Assembly (NCBI RefSeq): GCF_001625305.1
Contig: NW_017804509.1
Span: 1,037,909-1,101,908 of the forward strand
Direction: 5' to 3'
Length of the DNA: 64,000 nt
DNA from: Branchiostoma belcheri
Lineage: Eukaryota; Chordata; Leptocardii; Amphioxiformes; Branchiostomatidae
Positions 1 to 14,700 of the stretch are shown piece after piece. The position numbers and the translations under genes are program-made. The notes below the pieces were generated by a model. That model made no database searches, was not told the origin of the DNA, and was given only the letters and a program-made list of their open reading frames with translations. Every line of letters begins with the position of its first letter. Positions within the stretch are counted from its first letter, which is position 1.

Positions 1-260
1 AGGACATGGACACAGTAAATCATGTCCCCTGACTTACAAAGGACGTGGACCATGCATCATCAGGTTCTGCCCTAACACCATGGAACCAGTAAAGTCATGT
101 AACTACATGTTAACACAGAGGACATGGACAGATGAAATCATGTCCCCTGACTTACAAAGGACATGGACCATGCATCATCAGGTTCTGCCCTAACACCATG
201 GAACCAGTAAAGTCATGTAACTACATGTTAACACAGAGGACATGGACACAGTAAATCATG
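1..260. repeat. 119-bp tandem repeat, 2.2 copies, running into DGK exon 3 donor
   Basis: The unit AGGACATGGACACAGTAAAT... starts at 1, about 119 and 238. The last copy runs straight into the donor and last codons of DGK exon 369-274, so the array is built from sequence next to the splice site. Each unit contains the donor mimic CTGACTTACAAAG. Confidence 0.85.
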
Positions 261-273
261 TCCCCTGACTTAC

Positions 274-369
274 AAAGAAGTTTACCAGGCAGTCCTGCTC
301 CCCCACGTAGCAGAAGTCGCCAGACTCTTTCGTGTCCGTCCAGATGTGCTCCCCGTTTACCGCGTTGTC
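274..369 (-). CDS. DGKZ/DGKI: DGK common exon 3: start of first C1 domain
   Basis: A 96-nt exon, phase 0 at both ends, 32 codons. It has an acceptor (TTGCCAG before 369) and donor GTAAGTC after 274. It encodes [10 protein letters not shown], then [12 protein letters not shown], the conserved opening of the DGK zeta/iota C1 region, ending LVNFF. Its donor neighbourhood (TTTGTAAGTCAGGGGACATG on the minus strand) is repeated twice more in the 119-bp array at 1-260. Confidence 0.88.
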
Positions 370-2463
370 CTGGCAACGAAAAACAAACAAACAGCTCAGT
401 TATGAGACGTCGGCCAAAAATTTGGGTAAGTCCGAGTTTACTCAGTGTTGGTCTGAACGTTAAACCTTTTTTGTCATAATAAATTACACCAACATAGAAT
501 CTGATGAACTTTCATGCTAAGAAACAGCTCAGTTATCTTGAAAGTTCATCTGTGTTGGTAGTTACATGTTTAGAGTTAAAGCTTTCGACCAGTCACTCTG
601 GTCTTCCTCAGTAGACTGACCCAGTGAAGCTTGTCACATGGCTTCTTTGTACTAAGTGTGACGCTACGTGACAAGCAAGTTAAGTCAAGTTACAAACATG
701 TAAGTTAAGTGAAGTGTGACTTCAACACTCAGGTTCAAAGGTATCTTGGTCAGTCTACTGAGGAAGACCAGAGTGACTGGTCTAAAGTTCTAGGTGAGAG
801 AACTTCTTTCTTTCAAATTTACTTACTGTCCAGTCGACTGCTGTCTTGAGCTGGCGTTCCCCCCCGTGCTTGAGGTGATGTTGGTTCGGCCCGTGGTGGG
901 TGTGGTCCTGGCCGCGGAGGTAAGACCTGGAGATTGCTTTCCTGCAACACAACAACAAAGGATTAATAACAAACAAACAAACAAACAATAGCAGAATAAC
1001 AAACAAACGAACAACCAATAGCAGAATTACAAACAAACGAACAACCAATAGCAGGGTAAGGGTTACAAACATACAAATAAAAGCAGTCTTAAAAACAACT
1101 GGAACTCCTGGAACATAAGAATGTCAGTCTTAAAAACAAGTAAATATGAAAACAAACAAACAAACAGACTGGCTGGGTTAAACACAACACCTGGAACATC
1201 AGACCAATGGTGAGACCATCAGTCTTGAAACAAATAAATCTCATTGAATACATTGTAACCCTGACTGTTTGATTGGCTTAAACACAACCCCTAAGTCTTT
1301 GAATGGGTCAAACATAAGCCCTAAGCGTTCGCCTGGTTTAAGCACAACCCCATTCATCATCAGTGTTTCAGAGGGTAAAGCAACTCCTAACTCTTTAGTA
1401 GAGTAAACCATGACCCCTATACTACAGTATAAAGTGTTAAACACACTACAGTAGGATGCGGGCATGAATAGCCGAGCGATGTACTAATGTGTGTGTGTGT
1501 GTGTGTATAAGGGAAAATATACAGGACAGAAACGACAGGCATGCAGCTCCGTACTTGAAACTTCGCGGCATCCGGGCAATCCCATGGAAGCGAGAGTCCG
1601 CCTCCTCCCTCCCCGCATCCCCAAGGTCGTCCTCATCGTGGTCTTCGTCCGTTGCCATGGTGACAACGATCCTGGGGACGGGGCTCTTCGGCTTTCCTCG
1701 TGACAACCGCAACTTCCGCGCGTAGTAGTGCATGTTCAAGGGCATGTCAAGGGCACCGCCAAGGTCACAAGATGGCAGCCGTGTCCCCGGAACTCATGTC
1801 AAATCACCATGGCAACGCAAGATGGCGGCAGTTTCCCGGAACTCGTGTCAAATCACCATGGCAACACAAAATGGTGGCGGTTTCCTGGAACTCGTGTCAA
1901 ATCACCATGGCAACACAAAATGGCGGCTGTTTCCTGGAACTCGTGTCAAATCACCATGGCGACAGAAGATGGCGACTGTTTCCTGGAACTTGTGTCAAAT
2001 CACCATGGCGACACAAGATGGCGGCTGTTTCCAGGAACTCGTGTCAAATCACCATGGCAACACAAAATGGCGGCTGTTTCCCGAAACTAATGTCAAAATG
2101 GTAACGATACTAATCCGGAACCGGGAATGATGGGATTGGTACTGCTCCTGGATATATGTCCCATGATGCAACAGTCAGTGATGATTCCTACTTGAACATC
2201 TAAAAACCTGGAGCAAAATTCAAGATGCCGAAGGTCACTCAAGGTCACATCTCCCACAAATCCTCACACTCCTCCACACCTGACATCACATCACCATACC
2301 AACACATGTGCTCAACACACCCATGCACGCACACACTCACTCACACAAACACACATACATACATACATACATACACACACACATACAGTAACACACACAC
2401 ACATGCACACACACACATGCACACACATGCATACTCATATGGTGACACACAACATACACACTA

Positions 2464-2541
<78 letters not shown>

Positions 2542-2670
2542 GCAAACACACGCACACACACACGCGCGCACACACAAGTACGCACAGTGCACACACACAC
2601 ACACACACACACACGCTCACACAGACACACACACACACTCAAAAACACACATACTAACACACACACACAT

Positions 2671-2717
<47 letters not shown>

Positions 2718-5700
2718 CACACATACACACACACACATCCACACTCACACACACATACACACATCCACACTCACACACACATACACACACACACCATCTG
2801 CTGACACATGGACCACACATCTGCCCACCCACCCCACACCCACACACATAACATCATCCAAACATATTTGCCCCCCCCCCCAAAAAAACCCCACACAACC
2901 CATCATATCACCACCTGTGCTCCTAACACACCATCACCATGTTTCTCCCCTGCACAGGGCCCCACAGACACACACACTCCCCTATCTGGGCCCCAAAACA
3001 CTCATAATCCCCCCATGGAGGGCCCCACAGAAGCACATACGGCACCTGTACATGCAGCCCCCTTTCAGAGCCCCACATACATCACCTCTGCCTGCCTATG
3101 GATAACAGAAAATCCCCATGAGGGCCCCTCCATCCCTGACATTCAGGAGGAAAACCTGGTCATCACAAGGGCTGGTCCATTCAAGCACGGGGGAGTCAAG
3201 AGCACAGATTGGGCAAGTCCATTCCAAAACTGGGGGAGGGAAGATCGTGAGCCACTCCGGAAATCAGCTGAACACTGGATCGGCCTACTGCAAAATGGGG
3301 GGAGATGAGGATACAGATTGGGCTGGTCCACTGTAAGCAGAGGGGTGACATCCCTCCTGAAGGCTAGGTGGAATGCCCCATCCTCATCGCCATGCCGACA
3401 GCTGCCGCCCACATCAGTACCAGCTGACCTCTGACCTATGAGATCATCAAACCTGCACCCAGCAAACGGCCTGGCCCACTTTGGGAACGGGGGGTAGGAA
3501 AGAGGAGGGGATGTTGTTTGGGGCAAAGCCCACTTTAAAATGGGGGTGTAAAGACAGAAGGCTAGTCCATTTTATGATGGGGGTGCAAAGGCAGAGGGCT
3601 GGCCCATTTTGAGATGGGGGGGGGATGCAAATGCAGAGAAGTGGGCTAGTCCATATCATGATGGGGGAGAAAGGCTGTATGATATCATAAGCATTTGACT
3701 GACCCAAAAACAAATGAATGGATTGAATCCATTTCATTCGCATATTGTTCAGAGTAAAACAAGTCCAGGCTAAGGCACACATGAGGAAGGTATAAGGTAC
3801 ACCTGCCAAAGGCCTACCTGTGTCAAAGCCACACCTGTCAAAGGCACACCTGGGAAAGATACATGTAACACCTGGGACAGGTATAAGCTTCTCACCTGAG
3901 TTTTCCCACCTGAGCGGCATACCTGCGAAAGCCCCACTGCAGGTAACAGTCACCTTTACCTGTATATGCCAGGTAACACAGCTGTGCATGTACTAGTACC
4001 TGTATATATCAGGTAACACTCCTGTACAGGTACGTGTTTATATCAGGTGAGAAAAGGTTATGTTACTACAAGGTGTAAGATTCTCACCTGAGTTTTTCCC
4101 ACCTGAGCGGCATACCTGCAAAAGCCCCACTCCAGGTAACACACCTGTATCTGTTTATACACCTGTACATATACTAGTATATATCAGATAACACACATGC
4201 ACATGTACCTGTTTAAACCAGGTAACACACTTGTTCATGTACGTGTTTATATCAGGTGAGAGCAGGTAATGTTACTACGTGCACTACACCAGCCACCATT
4301 CATGAATATAGTGATGTCATTACCCCCGAGTTCCCATGGCAACAGACATTTATTGGCCTGCCATGTTTAAATATAGCCCAGCCGCCCGATGGCTGCTTTA
4401 TTTTATTTTTTTACTTCCGCTGCGAAATTAATTTTCTACTCGTGCTGGTGATTGCTTCCAAGAAAAATACTACTTACATGTAGTACCTAATACCAGCTCA
4501 GAAAAGAACAAGAAATAGCCATGCCTTCAAGTAGTGAAGTTATCAACCCAAGGATTGAGGTGTTCAAGAATTCATTCTTTCCTAGAACTATCGCAGAGTG
4601 GAACTCACTGTCACCAAGTACAGTAGGGGCATTATCAATAGCTTTAAACAATGTTTAGAGTTAGATGTTCAAAGGTTAGGTGTAACAAGTCGTTCGGTGC
4701 CTGTGAAGCTGGCGTGTTATACTGAAGGGCATACATGTACCTGTTGTACATAACATGTAATGTTGTTGAAGACATTATTTTTATATCACTGTTATGTGAA
4801 TAAACCTCATGCACATTATCTACCTAAGGAGCACAAGCAGGATGGACAGAAGCAAACACACTAAAAACAAAATCTCTGCTGGTCTGAGAAGAAATCCCTC
4901 CAGCAAGGTACAAATGTACAGACTGCAGTTTGGACAGACCATGCTAGGGGGTGCTTCTGACTGAGGTTTAGCCATCTACAAACGTTTAACAACAAAAATC
5001 ATCAAAATTTACCTGCACAGTAACATGTACAAGACTAACCAGACAAATAACTTGTTCCTGTCTGTACAGTACATAAATCTGTATAAACCTGACGACTGGT
5101 AGTGTGTTTGGCAGAGAACCAAGAGGTCCCGGGTTCGAATCCTTGGCACCCAGCCTCACTGATCTTTTGTGCCCTTGGGAAAGGCACTTTACACAACTTT
5201 CCTCACTTAACTCAGGTGAAAATGAGTACCTAGCTTCGGTTAGGGACGTCCCTCGGATAGGACGTTAAATGGAGGTCCCGTGTTTGGGAGAGCCACACCC
5301 CACGCACGTTTAAGAACCAACCACACTTATCAAAAAGAATAGAGGATCTTCCCGGTGTGAGTGGTTCAAACCTTACTGTCTTACGTAGCTTGTACTAAAA
5401 TGTACAAAACTGGTGTGTTTCGCCTAAAGGTGGTTTACTGGTTATGCGAAACAAACAAACAACAAACTGAGTTGCTCCTGCCCGTAAATAAATACATAAA
5501 CCTGCCCTCCAGCCATAAAAGTCCCATTTACGTCATCACCTGCGGTAACCTAGCAACCACCTGTGGTAACCTAGCAACCAGCTGCCACTCACTCCACTTA
5601 TGGAAAATGATTAAAACCACAAAAGCTGCCGTGACTCGTCTGGGTATAAGGGTGGGCTGAAGTAATGAAAAATACTGTTTCATGGTCATGATTTAGTCAT

Positions 5701-8700
5701 GAGTAATCTGGGCTGATGCAATGAAAAATTCTGTTTCATGGCCATGATTTAGTCATGAAATATCTGGGCTGGAGCAATGAAAATTACTGTTTCATGGTCG
5801 TGAATTATCTGGACTAAAGCAATGAAAAATCCTGTTTCATGGTCATGAATAACCTGGGCTGGAGCAATGAAAATTACTGTTTCATGGCCGTGATTTAGTC
5901 ATGAAACATCTGGGCTGGAGCAATGAAAAATCCTGTTTCATGGTCGTGAATAACCTGGACTAGCAGTGATGAATTACTATCAAAAAACTTCATTATCTCA
6001 TTGCTAATATTTGTTTTACTTATTACTATTAAAAACATTTTTGTTACAATTATCATTATTGTTATTCTGTTGGTATTTATTATTTCTTGTTAAGTCCTGT
6101 TATTTTATCTTAATTTGGTCAGGGAGCCTAAAAGGGATACTCCTGCTTTCCCATGGCCGTGTACATGTATGTCATAAAGTTGAAATGAATGAATAAATAA
6201 ATAAACCCTGTTTCATGGCCATGAATTAGTAAAGATTGATCTGGGCTGGAGCGATGAAAAATCATGTATCATGTCTATGAATTGCTGTAAAAATAGCACA
6301 GATATGATACAGGATCGGCACAGGATCGAACAGTAAAGGAATAGTACAGGAATAGTACAGGAATGGCACAGGAACTGGAACCCTGGCTTACTTGAAGCCA
6401 CTGAAATGGTAGGGGAAGGTAAATTTCTGCTCTACACTCGTCAAGTTCAACTTGACCCCACGCAGCTGTAGCTGTGGTGCTAAGTCTGAGTCAGTCGCAC
6501 ACTACCTCCTCCACTGCCCTCTGCACAAGGACGCAAGGCAAACACTTGCCACCGCTGTACGTAGCGTTGTGGATCAATCCCTCTCCACCAACATGCTCCT
6601 CAATGGTCTTCCAGGTCACAACCTCTCTACAAACCAAAACATTTCGGCCGCTCTTCAGGGCTACATCCTGCAAACAAAACGTTTCTAAAGTGTCCTTCCA
6701 CCTGTTCATTTGGTCTAGTGCACTTGTCTATTATTTCCACTGTACGGATTCTCGACCTCTGACCTCCAACTAAGTTTACCCATTTTAATTAGTATTGTAA
6801 ATATAATAACATATATGTTAATCAACAATGTATGTATAGTCATGTAGTCATGTCTGTCTGTGGCCCCCGCCATCAGCTCTGCTGCCAGGGTGGCCACTGT
6901 ATTGTGAATGTCGCAATTTTCGAAAAGAAAATAAAATTTCTGCTGTTTAATACAATAGTTGCTGCTGAATAGTCCAAGAACAACACAAAAATAGTCCAGG
7001 AACAGCACAGGAATGGTACAGGAATGGTACAGGAATGGTACAGGAAACTGGAACCCTTATATTAATTACTTGAAGCCACCGAAATCTGGCTGTTTAGTAC
7101 AGGAATAGTTGACGCTGAATGGTACAGGAACAGCACAAGAACAGTACAAGAATAGTCCAAGAACAGTACAAGAATAGTCCAAAAATAGTCCAAGAACAGT
7201 ACAGGTACAGTCCAAGAACAGCACAAGAATAGTCCAAGAACAGCACAAGAATAGTCCAAGAACAGCACAAGAATAGTCCCAAAACAGTACAAGAATAGTC
7301 CAAGAATAGTACAGGAACAGCACAGGAATAGTACAGGAACAGCACAGGAATAGTACAGGAACAGCACAGGAATAGTACAGGAACAGCACAGGAACGTTAC
7401 TCTACTCTTACAGGAATTCGACCCCTTACTTGAATCCGCTGAAATGATACGCGAAGGTGAATTTCTGCTGTTAGCTCAAAAATGATATACATGTAGAAAC
7501 TGTACAGGATCGGAACAGTAAAGGAACAGTAAAGGAATAGTACAGGAATAGTACCGGAATGGTACAGGAATGGTACAGGAACAGCACAGGAATTTGACCC
7601 TTACTTGAATCCGCTGAAATGATACGCGAAGGTGAATTTCTGCTGTTCCGCCGTTTCGTCGATGCTGCCCCTGTGACCCCCGACCCCGCGCGGCGCGATG
7701 GGAATGTCCGGCACGACGGACGACCTTCGGCGACCTTGACTGCGGACCACGAGCAGACGCAGGTCCGGATCCGAACTATCCGTGTCCGACGAACTGTACT
7801 CCATTCTCCGCTTAAACGTTACTCTCCTCGGACCAATCTCTCCTAAACCAGTAAGGAACTGTCGTTCTTGAAAACTTCAAGAAAGTTTAATGAGACTCTC
7901 CTTGAACCAACAAGGAAGTGTCTGTCTCCTCTGTCCCACTAGCAAGACAAATTATTATAAGGAAGTGTCTGCTCTCTCCTTGAATCACCAAAGAACAGTC
8001 TTCGCTTTCCTTCAGCCAACAAGAAAGTGTCTTCCCTGTAAGACACTACTGAAGTGTCTTCCCTGTCCCTAAGACACGGAGAAACTGTCCTCAGCTGTCC
8101 TTAGAGTCACAAGCAACTTGTTTCAGTAACAACTACCTCTAGGCCTGTCCATTTAGCCAGAAAAATAGGGGGAAGTGCAGTGGTCTGTTGTGCTAACATA
8201 CTTAACTCTTCACATTATTAGCAACAAGTTGGTGGGAAAACATAACAACTACCTCTAATTGTTAAGTCGTAAGTTTCATAAGAATACACCCTACCCTGGG
8301 AATAGTGGTACAGACCAGACGTGACTAGACAAAATATGCTCTCCCCTCTTCCGCAACAGTGGGTACACCTGAAAGGTCAAAGATCACCAGAGTAAAGTTG
8401 TGGGTCAACCTATCACACGACCCAGAAAACTGTAGAATACAGGAAATGACATCACAGGAAATAAAATGACATCACAAGGGCACAACAACAAGAAAAAAAA
8501 TCCTCCAAACTCTGACTTTGTATCACAACATTTGTCGGGGAAAGTTTGGATGTAATTGGTAAAAACTACCTGCTCCCCCCTGTGGCTTAACAGTTGGTAC
8601 GACCCGTAGGTGCAGCCAAGCCAGTGGAATGTGATAATTACGGCCCCAGGCGGTAACTTTATCTCTGGGCACAAACAACGTAATCTTAGGTTCACATCAC

Positions 8701-11700
8701 CATAAAAAAAAAAAAAATTTCTAACTCCCGGGAAGGAACCTACAATTTACAGGCACAAAAAAATTTTTCACAGTAAAACTTTCTATCCAGATGGAATCCA
8801 CAACTTTTTCTACTGTATGGGCACAAACAAGTCAAATCTGGGTTCACATCACCGCAAAAAAAAAGCTTTCTATCCCAGAACTGTTGTAATACATACATGT
8901 ACCTACATTGGTTTGGTTTGGTTTGGGCACAAACAACTCATATCTAGTTTCACATCACTATAAAATGACAATTTCTTACCTCCAGGCAGTTACTTTATCT
9001 CTGGGCACAAACAACGTAATCTTAGGTTCACATCACAGTAAAGCAAATGGCGGCTGCATGCCCTTTTTTGCATGCCCTTTTTTGTAAAGGCGTAATCTGA
9101 CCTTTTTAGTCTTCATAATATGAAGGCAGCCTCTACAAAAAGCAACGTAATTATAGTACAATAGTCACAAAGCTCAAAAGGCAGGAACTTTATTTCTGGG
9201 CACAAACAACTTAATCTTTGGTTCACATCATGGTAAAAACTTTCTATCCAGCAGAAACCCACAACTAATCTACGGTACGGGCACAAACAAGTCAAATCTG
9301 GGTTCACATCAAACTTTGATCAAAGTAAAAACTTTCTATTCTCCAGGCAGTAACCTACAACTTATCTACTTTATAGGCATAAACAAAAACTATCTGGGTT
9401 CACATCACCAAAAAAAAAATTCTGCCAATTTCTGTCTTTCCTGTGATATCAGGTAACAAAATATGTTGTAACCTGATATCACAGGAGACTGATATGTTGT
9501 AACCTGATATCACAGGAGACTGATATGTTGTAACCTGATATCACAGGAGACTGATATGTTGTAACCTGATATCACAGGAGACTGATATGTTGTAACCTGA
9601 TATCACAGGGAGACTGATATGTTGTAACCTGATATCACAGGAGACTGATATTTTGTAACCTGATATCACAGGGAGACTGATATGTTGTAACCTGATATCA
9701 CAGGAAGACTGATATGTTGTAACCTGATATCACAGGGAGACTGATATGTTGTAACCTGGTATCATAAAGAGACTGATGTGTTGTTATATGATATCAGGTT
9801 ACAAAATATCAGTCCTCCTGTGATATCAGGTTACAACATATCAATGTACTGAACCTACCCCAAATCCCCCCCCCAACCCTAGCCCATGCACATACAGTAC
9901 CATAGATATCCATGTAGTACCCAGTATATGTATTTCCAGTGCAACACATCACACTGCAGCATTTTAAACACAATGAATGCAGAAGTAACTTTGCCACTGA
10001 AAGGCAAAAAAAGTCAAGGGTCTGACATGAATATACTGAAAATATTGTGTCAAAAATGCCCGTAGGACAATGGTTAACAACCACACTCTAACGGACTTAC
10101 CAAGAGCTGTGCAGGAACGACATGTTACCCCCCTGGGGGGTGGTAGGGGGAGGCAGCGAGGGGGGGGGGAGAGAACTCAGATCACCAGATCACCAGACCC
10201 CAGAAATCCTCACGACTTTGCTTCAGTCCGAAGTTTTCTGCTGTGGAATTTCATGTTCCTCTTTCAGTGGACTGGGCCAAAGTTTAGCCTGTCACTTGTG
10301 TTTGGTTTGTGGGGAACAGCCCTTCCCTAGCCTGGTAACCAGCCATCCTCTGCAGGCCCTCACGTGTGGTGTGAGCAGCCCTTCTATAGCCTGGTAACCA
10401 GCCATCCCCAAGGCTCCTCTAGCCTGGTAACCAGCCATCGCAAGGGCTCTCCTTAGCCTGGTAACCATGTTCCTCTTTCAGTGGACTGGGCCAAAGTTTG
10501 ACCTGTCACTTGTGTTTGGTTTGTGGCGAACAGCCCTTCCATAGCCTGGCAACCAGTCATCCTGCACAGGTATGACTATAATATCATGAAAGTGCGTTAG
10601 AGCTGTGGTACTTTTGAGTCGATCCCTGTCTGTGAGACAGAACTGTGGAACGTTTGAGCTGATCCCTGCTTGTGTGACAGAGCTCTGGTACTTTTGAGTG
10701 AAAGCTTTGATACTTTTGAGTTGCTCCCTGCTGTCAGCTGCTGCCCAGAGACACCCAACAGGCCAAACACACACATGACAGGCACAGCGCTAGTCTGGTT
10801 CAAGGCTCTGCTGCAGGGCTACTAACAGGTTTCAGTGCTACTGAAGGCCTGTAAAGATGGCTGGTTATATTTATATTGAAGTTCATACCATTATACAGAC
10901 AGGGCACAACTCAGAACTGACCCTTGGACTTGAGGAGACGTTGAAGCACCTGCAAAGCAAACACCTGAGACAGGTGCAAACACCTGAGACAGGTGCAACA
11001 AAAGACTGCTGACTGCTGACCAAAATTAATGCAGTGCAGGTAACAGAACTGCCTTTCTGCAGCTCAGTATATAGTAGAGGGGATTCATTCCTCAAGCTAA
11101 CCGACATCTCACACACGCAGTCGTCCCTCAGTAAGACATCTGGAGCCGCATAGTTCCTGTTTAGAACTTTTATTCAGCCTGTCACACGACCGGTTTTGCC
11201 TGTGTGGCTTCTTCAAGTGTAAATAAAGCTACAGTCAAGAGGCTAAAATCTGCAATTTTATTTGTTCACCTCAAATTCAGAACATTTAGAACAATAATTG
11301 CCTCAAATCAACTGCCTACAGCAACGAACCACAGAGAACAAGCTTGATGGAGTGAGTAAATAAATCGACAAAATCCATGGACACATTCTACCCACTGACT
11401 GTCATGGAGTAGCAGCTCCTCCTAGCTTATCTGATTGGTACTGCAGGCTGGGTTACAGTTCTATAAACAACATGCACAAATATGTCACTGTCCCTGTCCC
11501 TGGTACTGAATAACATTCACACTAACACTGCTGTCCCTGGTGCTGAATGACATTTACACTGACACTACTAGTTGATGCTCTGATGTTATAGTTATTAATT
11601 GTTTATGTCCTGTGTACTTGTTGTGTGTACCTTTTATGTATATTATCCAGGATTACCTGAAAACTAGGCTGAAATGGCCTGAGTTGTAATTACTGGTAAA

Positions 11701-14700
11701 ACTAGAAAGGAAACATTTGCTTTGAAACATTTGCAAAGCAAATGCATAATGTTTACCTAATAGACAGGAGTCTAAATCCCTCCTACTATAAAATTGCAAC
11801 ATTATGCAACCTAACACTAGTTACCATGGTAACAGACGGTATGGTTAAGGTCATTGACCAGGTCAGTGTTTGGAACAGAAGAAGAAACAGAGCAAAGACA
11901 ATGTTTTCCTCCGGTAAACATAATAAATAAAGTGAAAGTGCTGTGAAAGGTGAGTTTCCCTGCCATCAGTGCTGGGAGTTTAGATAATGGCATTTTAATT
12001 AGGAGCCCATTAGCCATTAGTGTAACGAGGTCAGAACCACAGATTGTGGCAGGATGAAACATTCTGCTGATCAAAGCTGGGGAAGCATTTACTGGATCAC
12101 TCTGATCTCCTAAGGCCTAGGAAAAATAATGTTGTGTTTCCTGTTTCCCGGCCGACCCTAGAAAAACCTGCCGACCCTAGACTTTTTTGTGTGGACCCCT
12201 GCAAGGGACATAATTTTTCGAAATGATCAACCTTTTCTAGCTCCATGATCTGACACCTGAGTAATGAAACATTGTACAATCGGTTTTCCAACATAATGAT
12301 TGATATTCAAAATATAAGTGTCCTCATGCAAGTTTAATACTCTGTTAAACTGTATACATGTATAAGTTCGATCACTAGAGATTGAAAGTCTAATATAAAA
12401 AAGAAAGAAAAGAAAAAAGATCATCCCTATAGCTACCTACCAACCCTAATTTTTTCAGTACTGAAACAGGAAACACGACATGTTTTCCCTAGGCCTTACC
12501 AGGAACTGAGGTCCTGGTCGTGATGTCATTATCTATACACCAGCGATGTTTGATCTCTGACAACATACAACCCACTGCGTTATCCTGTTAGGCAAGCGCT
12601 CAAACAGATCACTCAGCCTCCGCAGCAGGCTTATCGAACTGGGGAATTGGTGGTTTTCGGCTGTTTTCTGATTAGCCCAATTCTAAAAACGGTGGTAATT
12701 CAACCAGGCCGACTATGTTGTCTATATGCAATCAGAAAATAGCACATAAAAGCTCCCAAAGACCACGAAGACTCACAAAGCCCACAGTTTTTGGCATGTT
12801 ATGGAGGCTACAGATCAGTCAAATCCTGCTTCCCTGTGGCGGTCGTGCTGTTTGTGATTCAGGTCCAGTGTGATAACATAATCTCTGCTTTCATGCCTTT
12901 AGATTAGCCTGTCAAACATCAGAGTATAGCAGGGCTCAAAATTCAGTTTTGGGGAATAGGTGCACTAGCTGGTGCACCCATCTAAAAAAAATCAGGTTCA
13001 CAAAAAATTTTTGGGTGCACCATATAAGATATTAAGTAGAATATAATCAAAACTAATTATGTTTCTACTACAACAATGATTTTATTATTTTTCTGACACT
13101 AAAGAATATAATAGCTGTATACTACTGTACAGTTTACTATCATCTTTAGTCTGTACATATATTATGTAACGTTTAACCTACAACAACATTTGGGTGCACT
13201 CAAAGAAAATGTGCAGCTTACTGCAAATTTGGGTGCAGTAAGCTGCACATACATTTCCAGCCCTGCGTATGATATCATAATCAATGTTTTCATCCCTCAG
13301 ATTAGCCTGTGAAACATCAGAGTATCCTATAATAAACCATAAATCATATATAAATAATTTATTCTGGGAGCAAGTCAACAGATTATCCAACGTTCTGCCT
13401 CAGATTATCCTATACATTTACACACCAGATTGGATTACCCTTACTTATAGGCTATAAAACATTGGATTATAAAGCTGAGATTATCCTATATAAAACATTT
13501 ATCCTAATTCCTATGAGACTCCCAAGTTTTAGGGTTGTCGAACCTGTGAATGCTACGTATTGAGATGATTCAACTTACTACACTTATGTCTGAAAAAATG
13601 GACATAAAATTGACAGTCCGTGGAAAACCCAGTTTAGTTTCCCCAAAATCCTTCTGGGTGCCTCTGAAGCCGATTAATCTGCCCAGTTGGAGTCTTCGCT
13701 CTCCTGCCGCTGGTTTCTTTTCCTGGATCGATTCGTGGAAAATCAGCTTTATTCAGAGCGAAGGTTGGGGAATAACTGATCCAGGTAATATGATACGCCA
13801 AAAACAGTTACTGAAGCAACTGGATATGATTTTGGAAACAGTCAGACGTTTCAGGTAGCATCCACTAGCTTTCGTCAGTGACTCTAGAGTTAGAGTTGTC
13901 AGAAAAGCACTGTTTATATGAATGAATGAATGAATTCTTATTTTTCTGTCTTGCAACTTTTGTCGCCCAGCCCATATGGGGTTCTAAGACACCAGAACAT
14001 TAAACATAAACATTTAAGACAAAGTACAGAAATCCTACAAACATACATTTTGTAAACTTAATATAAGTATGAACTATTGATTGATATGCAAATAAGTGAA
14101 TACAAAATCCTGTCGTCTGGTTTCCATCCCGGCTGCATGATGTCTTTTCCTGTTTCGATTCGTGGAAAATCGGCTTGTTCCTAGCGCACGTTGGGGGAGG
14201 ACTGATAAATATGTGAAGGTTAATGCTATTAGCTCTGGAAGATTCCTCAAAGGACCTGCAAGCCTTCAGGGGTTCCTTAATATGGCTAAGAAACAGTGTC
14301 TAAGGAACTGCCACCCTTCAGGAGTCCTAGTACAGATAAGGAGTGTGTCTAAGGTACTGTAAACCCTTAGGGAGTTCTTAATACCGCTAAGGAGAGCGTC
14401 TAAGGAAGTGCAACCCTTCAGGGGTCCTTAATATGGCTAAGAAACAGTGTCTAAGGAACTGCAAGCCTTCAGGGGGCCTTAATATGGCAAAGGAAAGCGT
14501 CTAAGGAACTAAAGCCCTTCAGGGGTTTCTTATACAGCTAAGGAGAGGCACAGTGCCAGATTTGAGTCCTGCCAAGAAAGGGATTTCTGTCAGGAAATTG
14601 GCAGGTGCCTCTGGGTTTGGCAGGAGTCATGGTCATGCCTAGGAAAATAAATGTTGTGTTTCCTGTTTCAGTCCTGAAAAAATTACGAGCATTGTTAGTG

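Noticed and set aside
2225-3105. Long His/Thr-rich and Val/Cys-rich ORFs
   Set aside because: They are translations of a (CA)n microsatellite and C-rich tract; no start context, homology or splice structure.
7062-7389. [15 protein letters not shown]-type ORFs resembling membrane proteins
   Set aside because: Produced by the AATAGTACAGGAACAGCACAGG minisatellite.
13550-13858. 102-residue plus-strand ORF ending [16 protein letters not shown]
   Set aside because: Its 3' part is dispersed repeat R5, found again at 33.2 and 41.65 kb with different frames.
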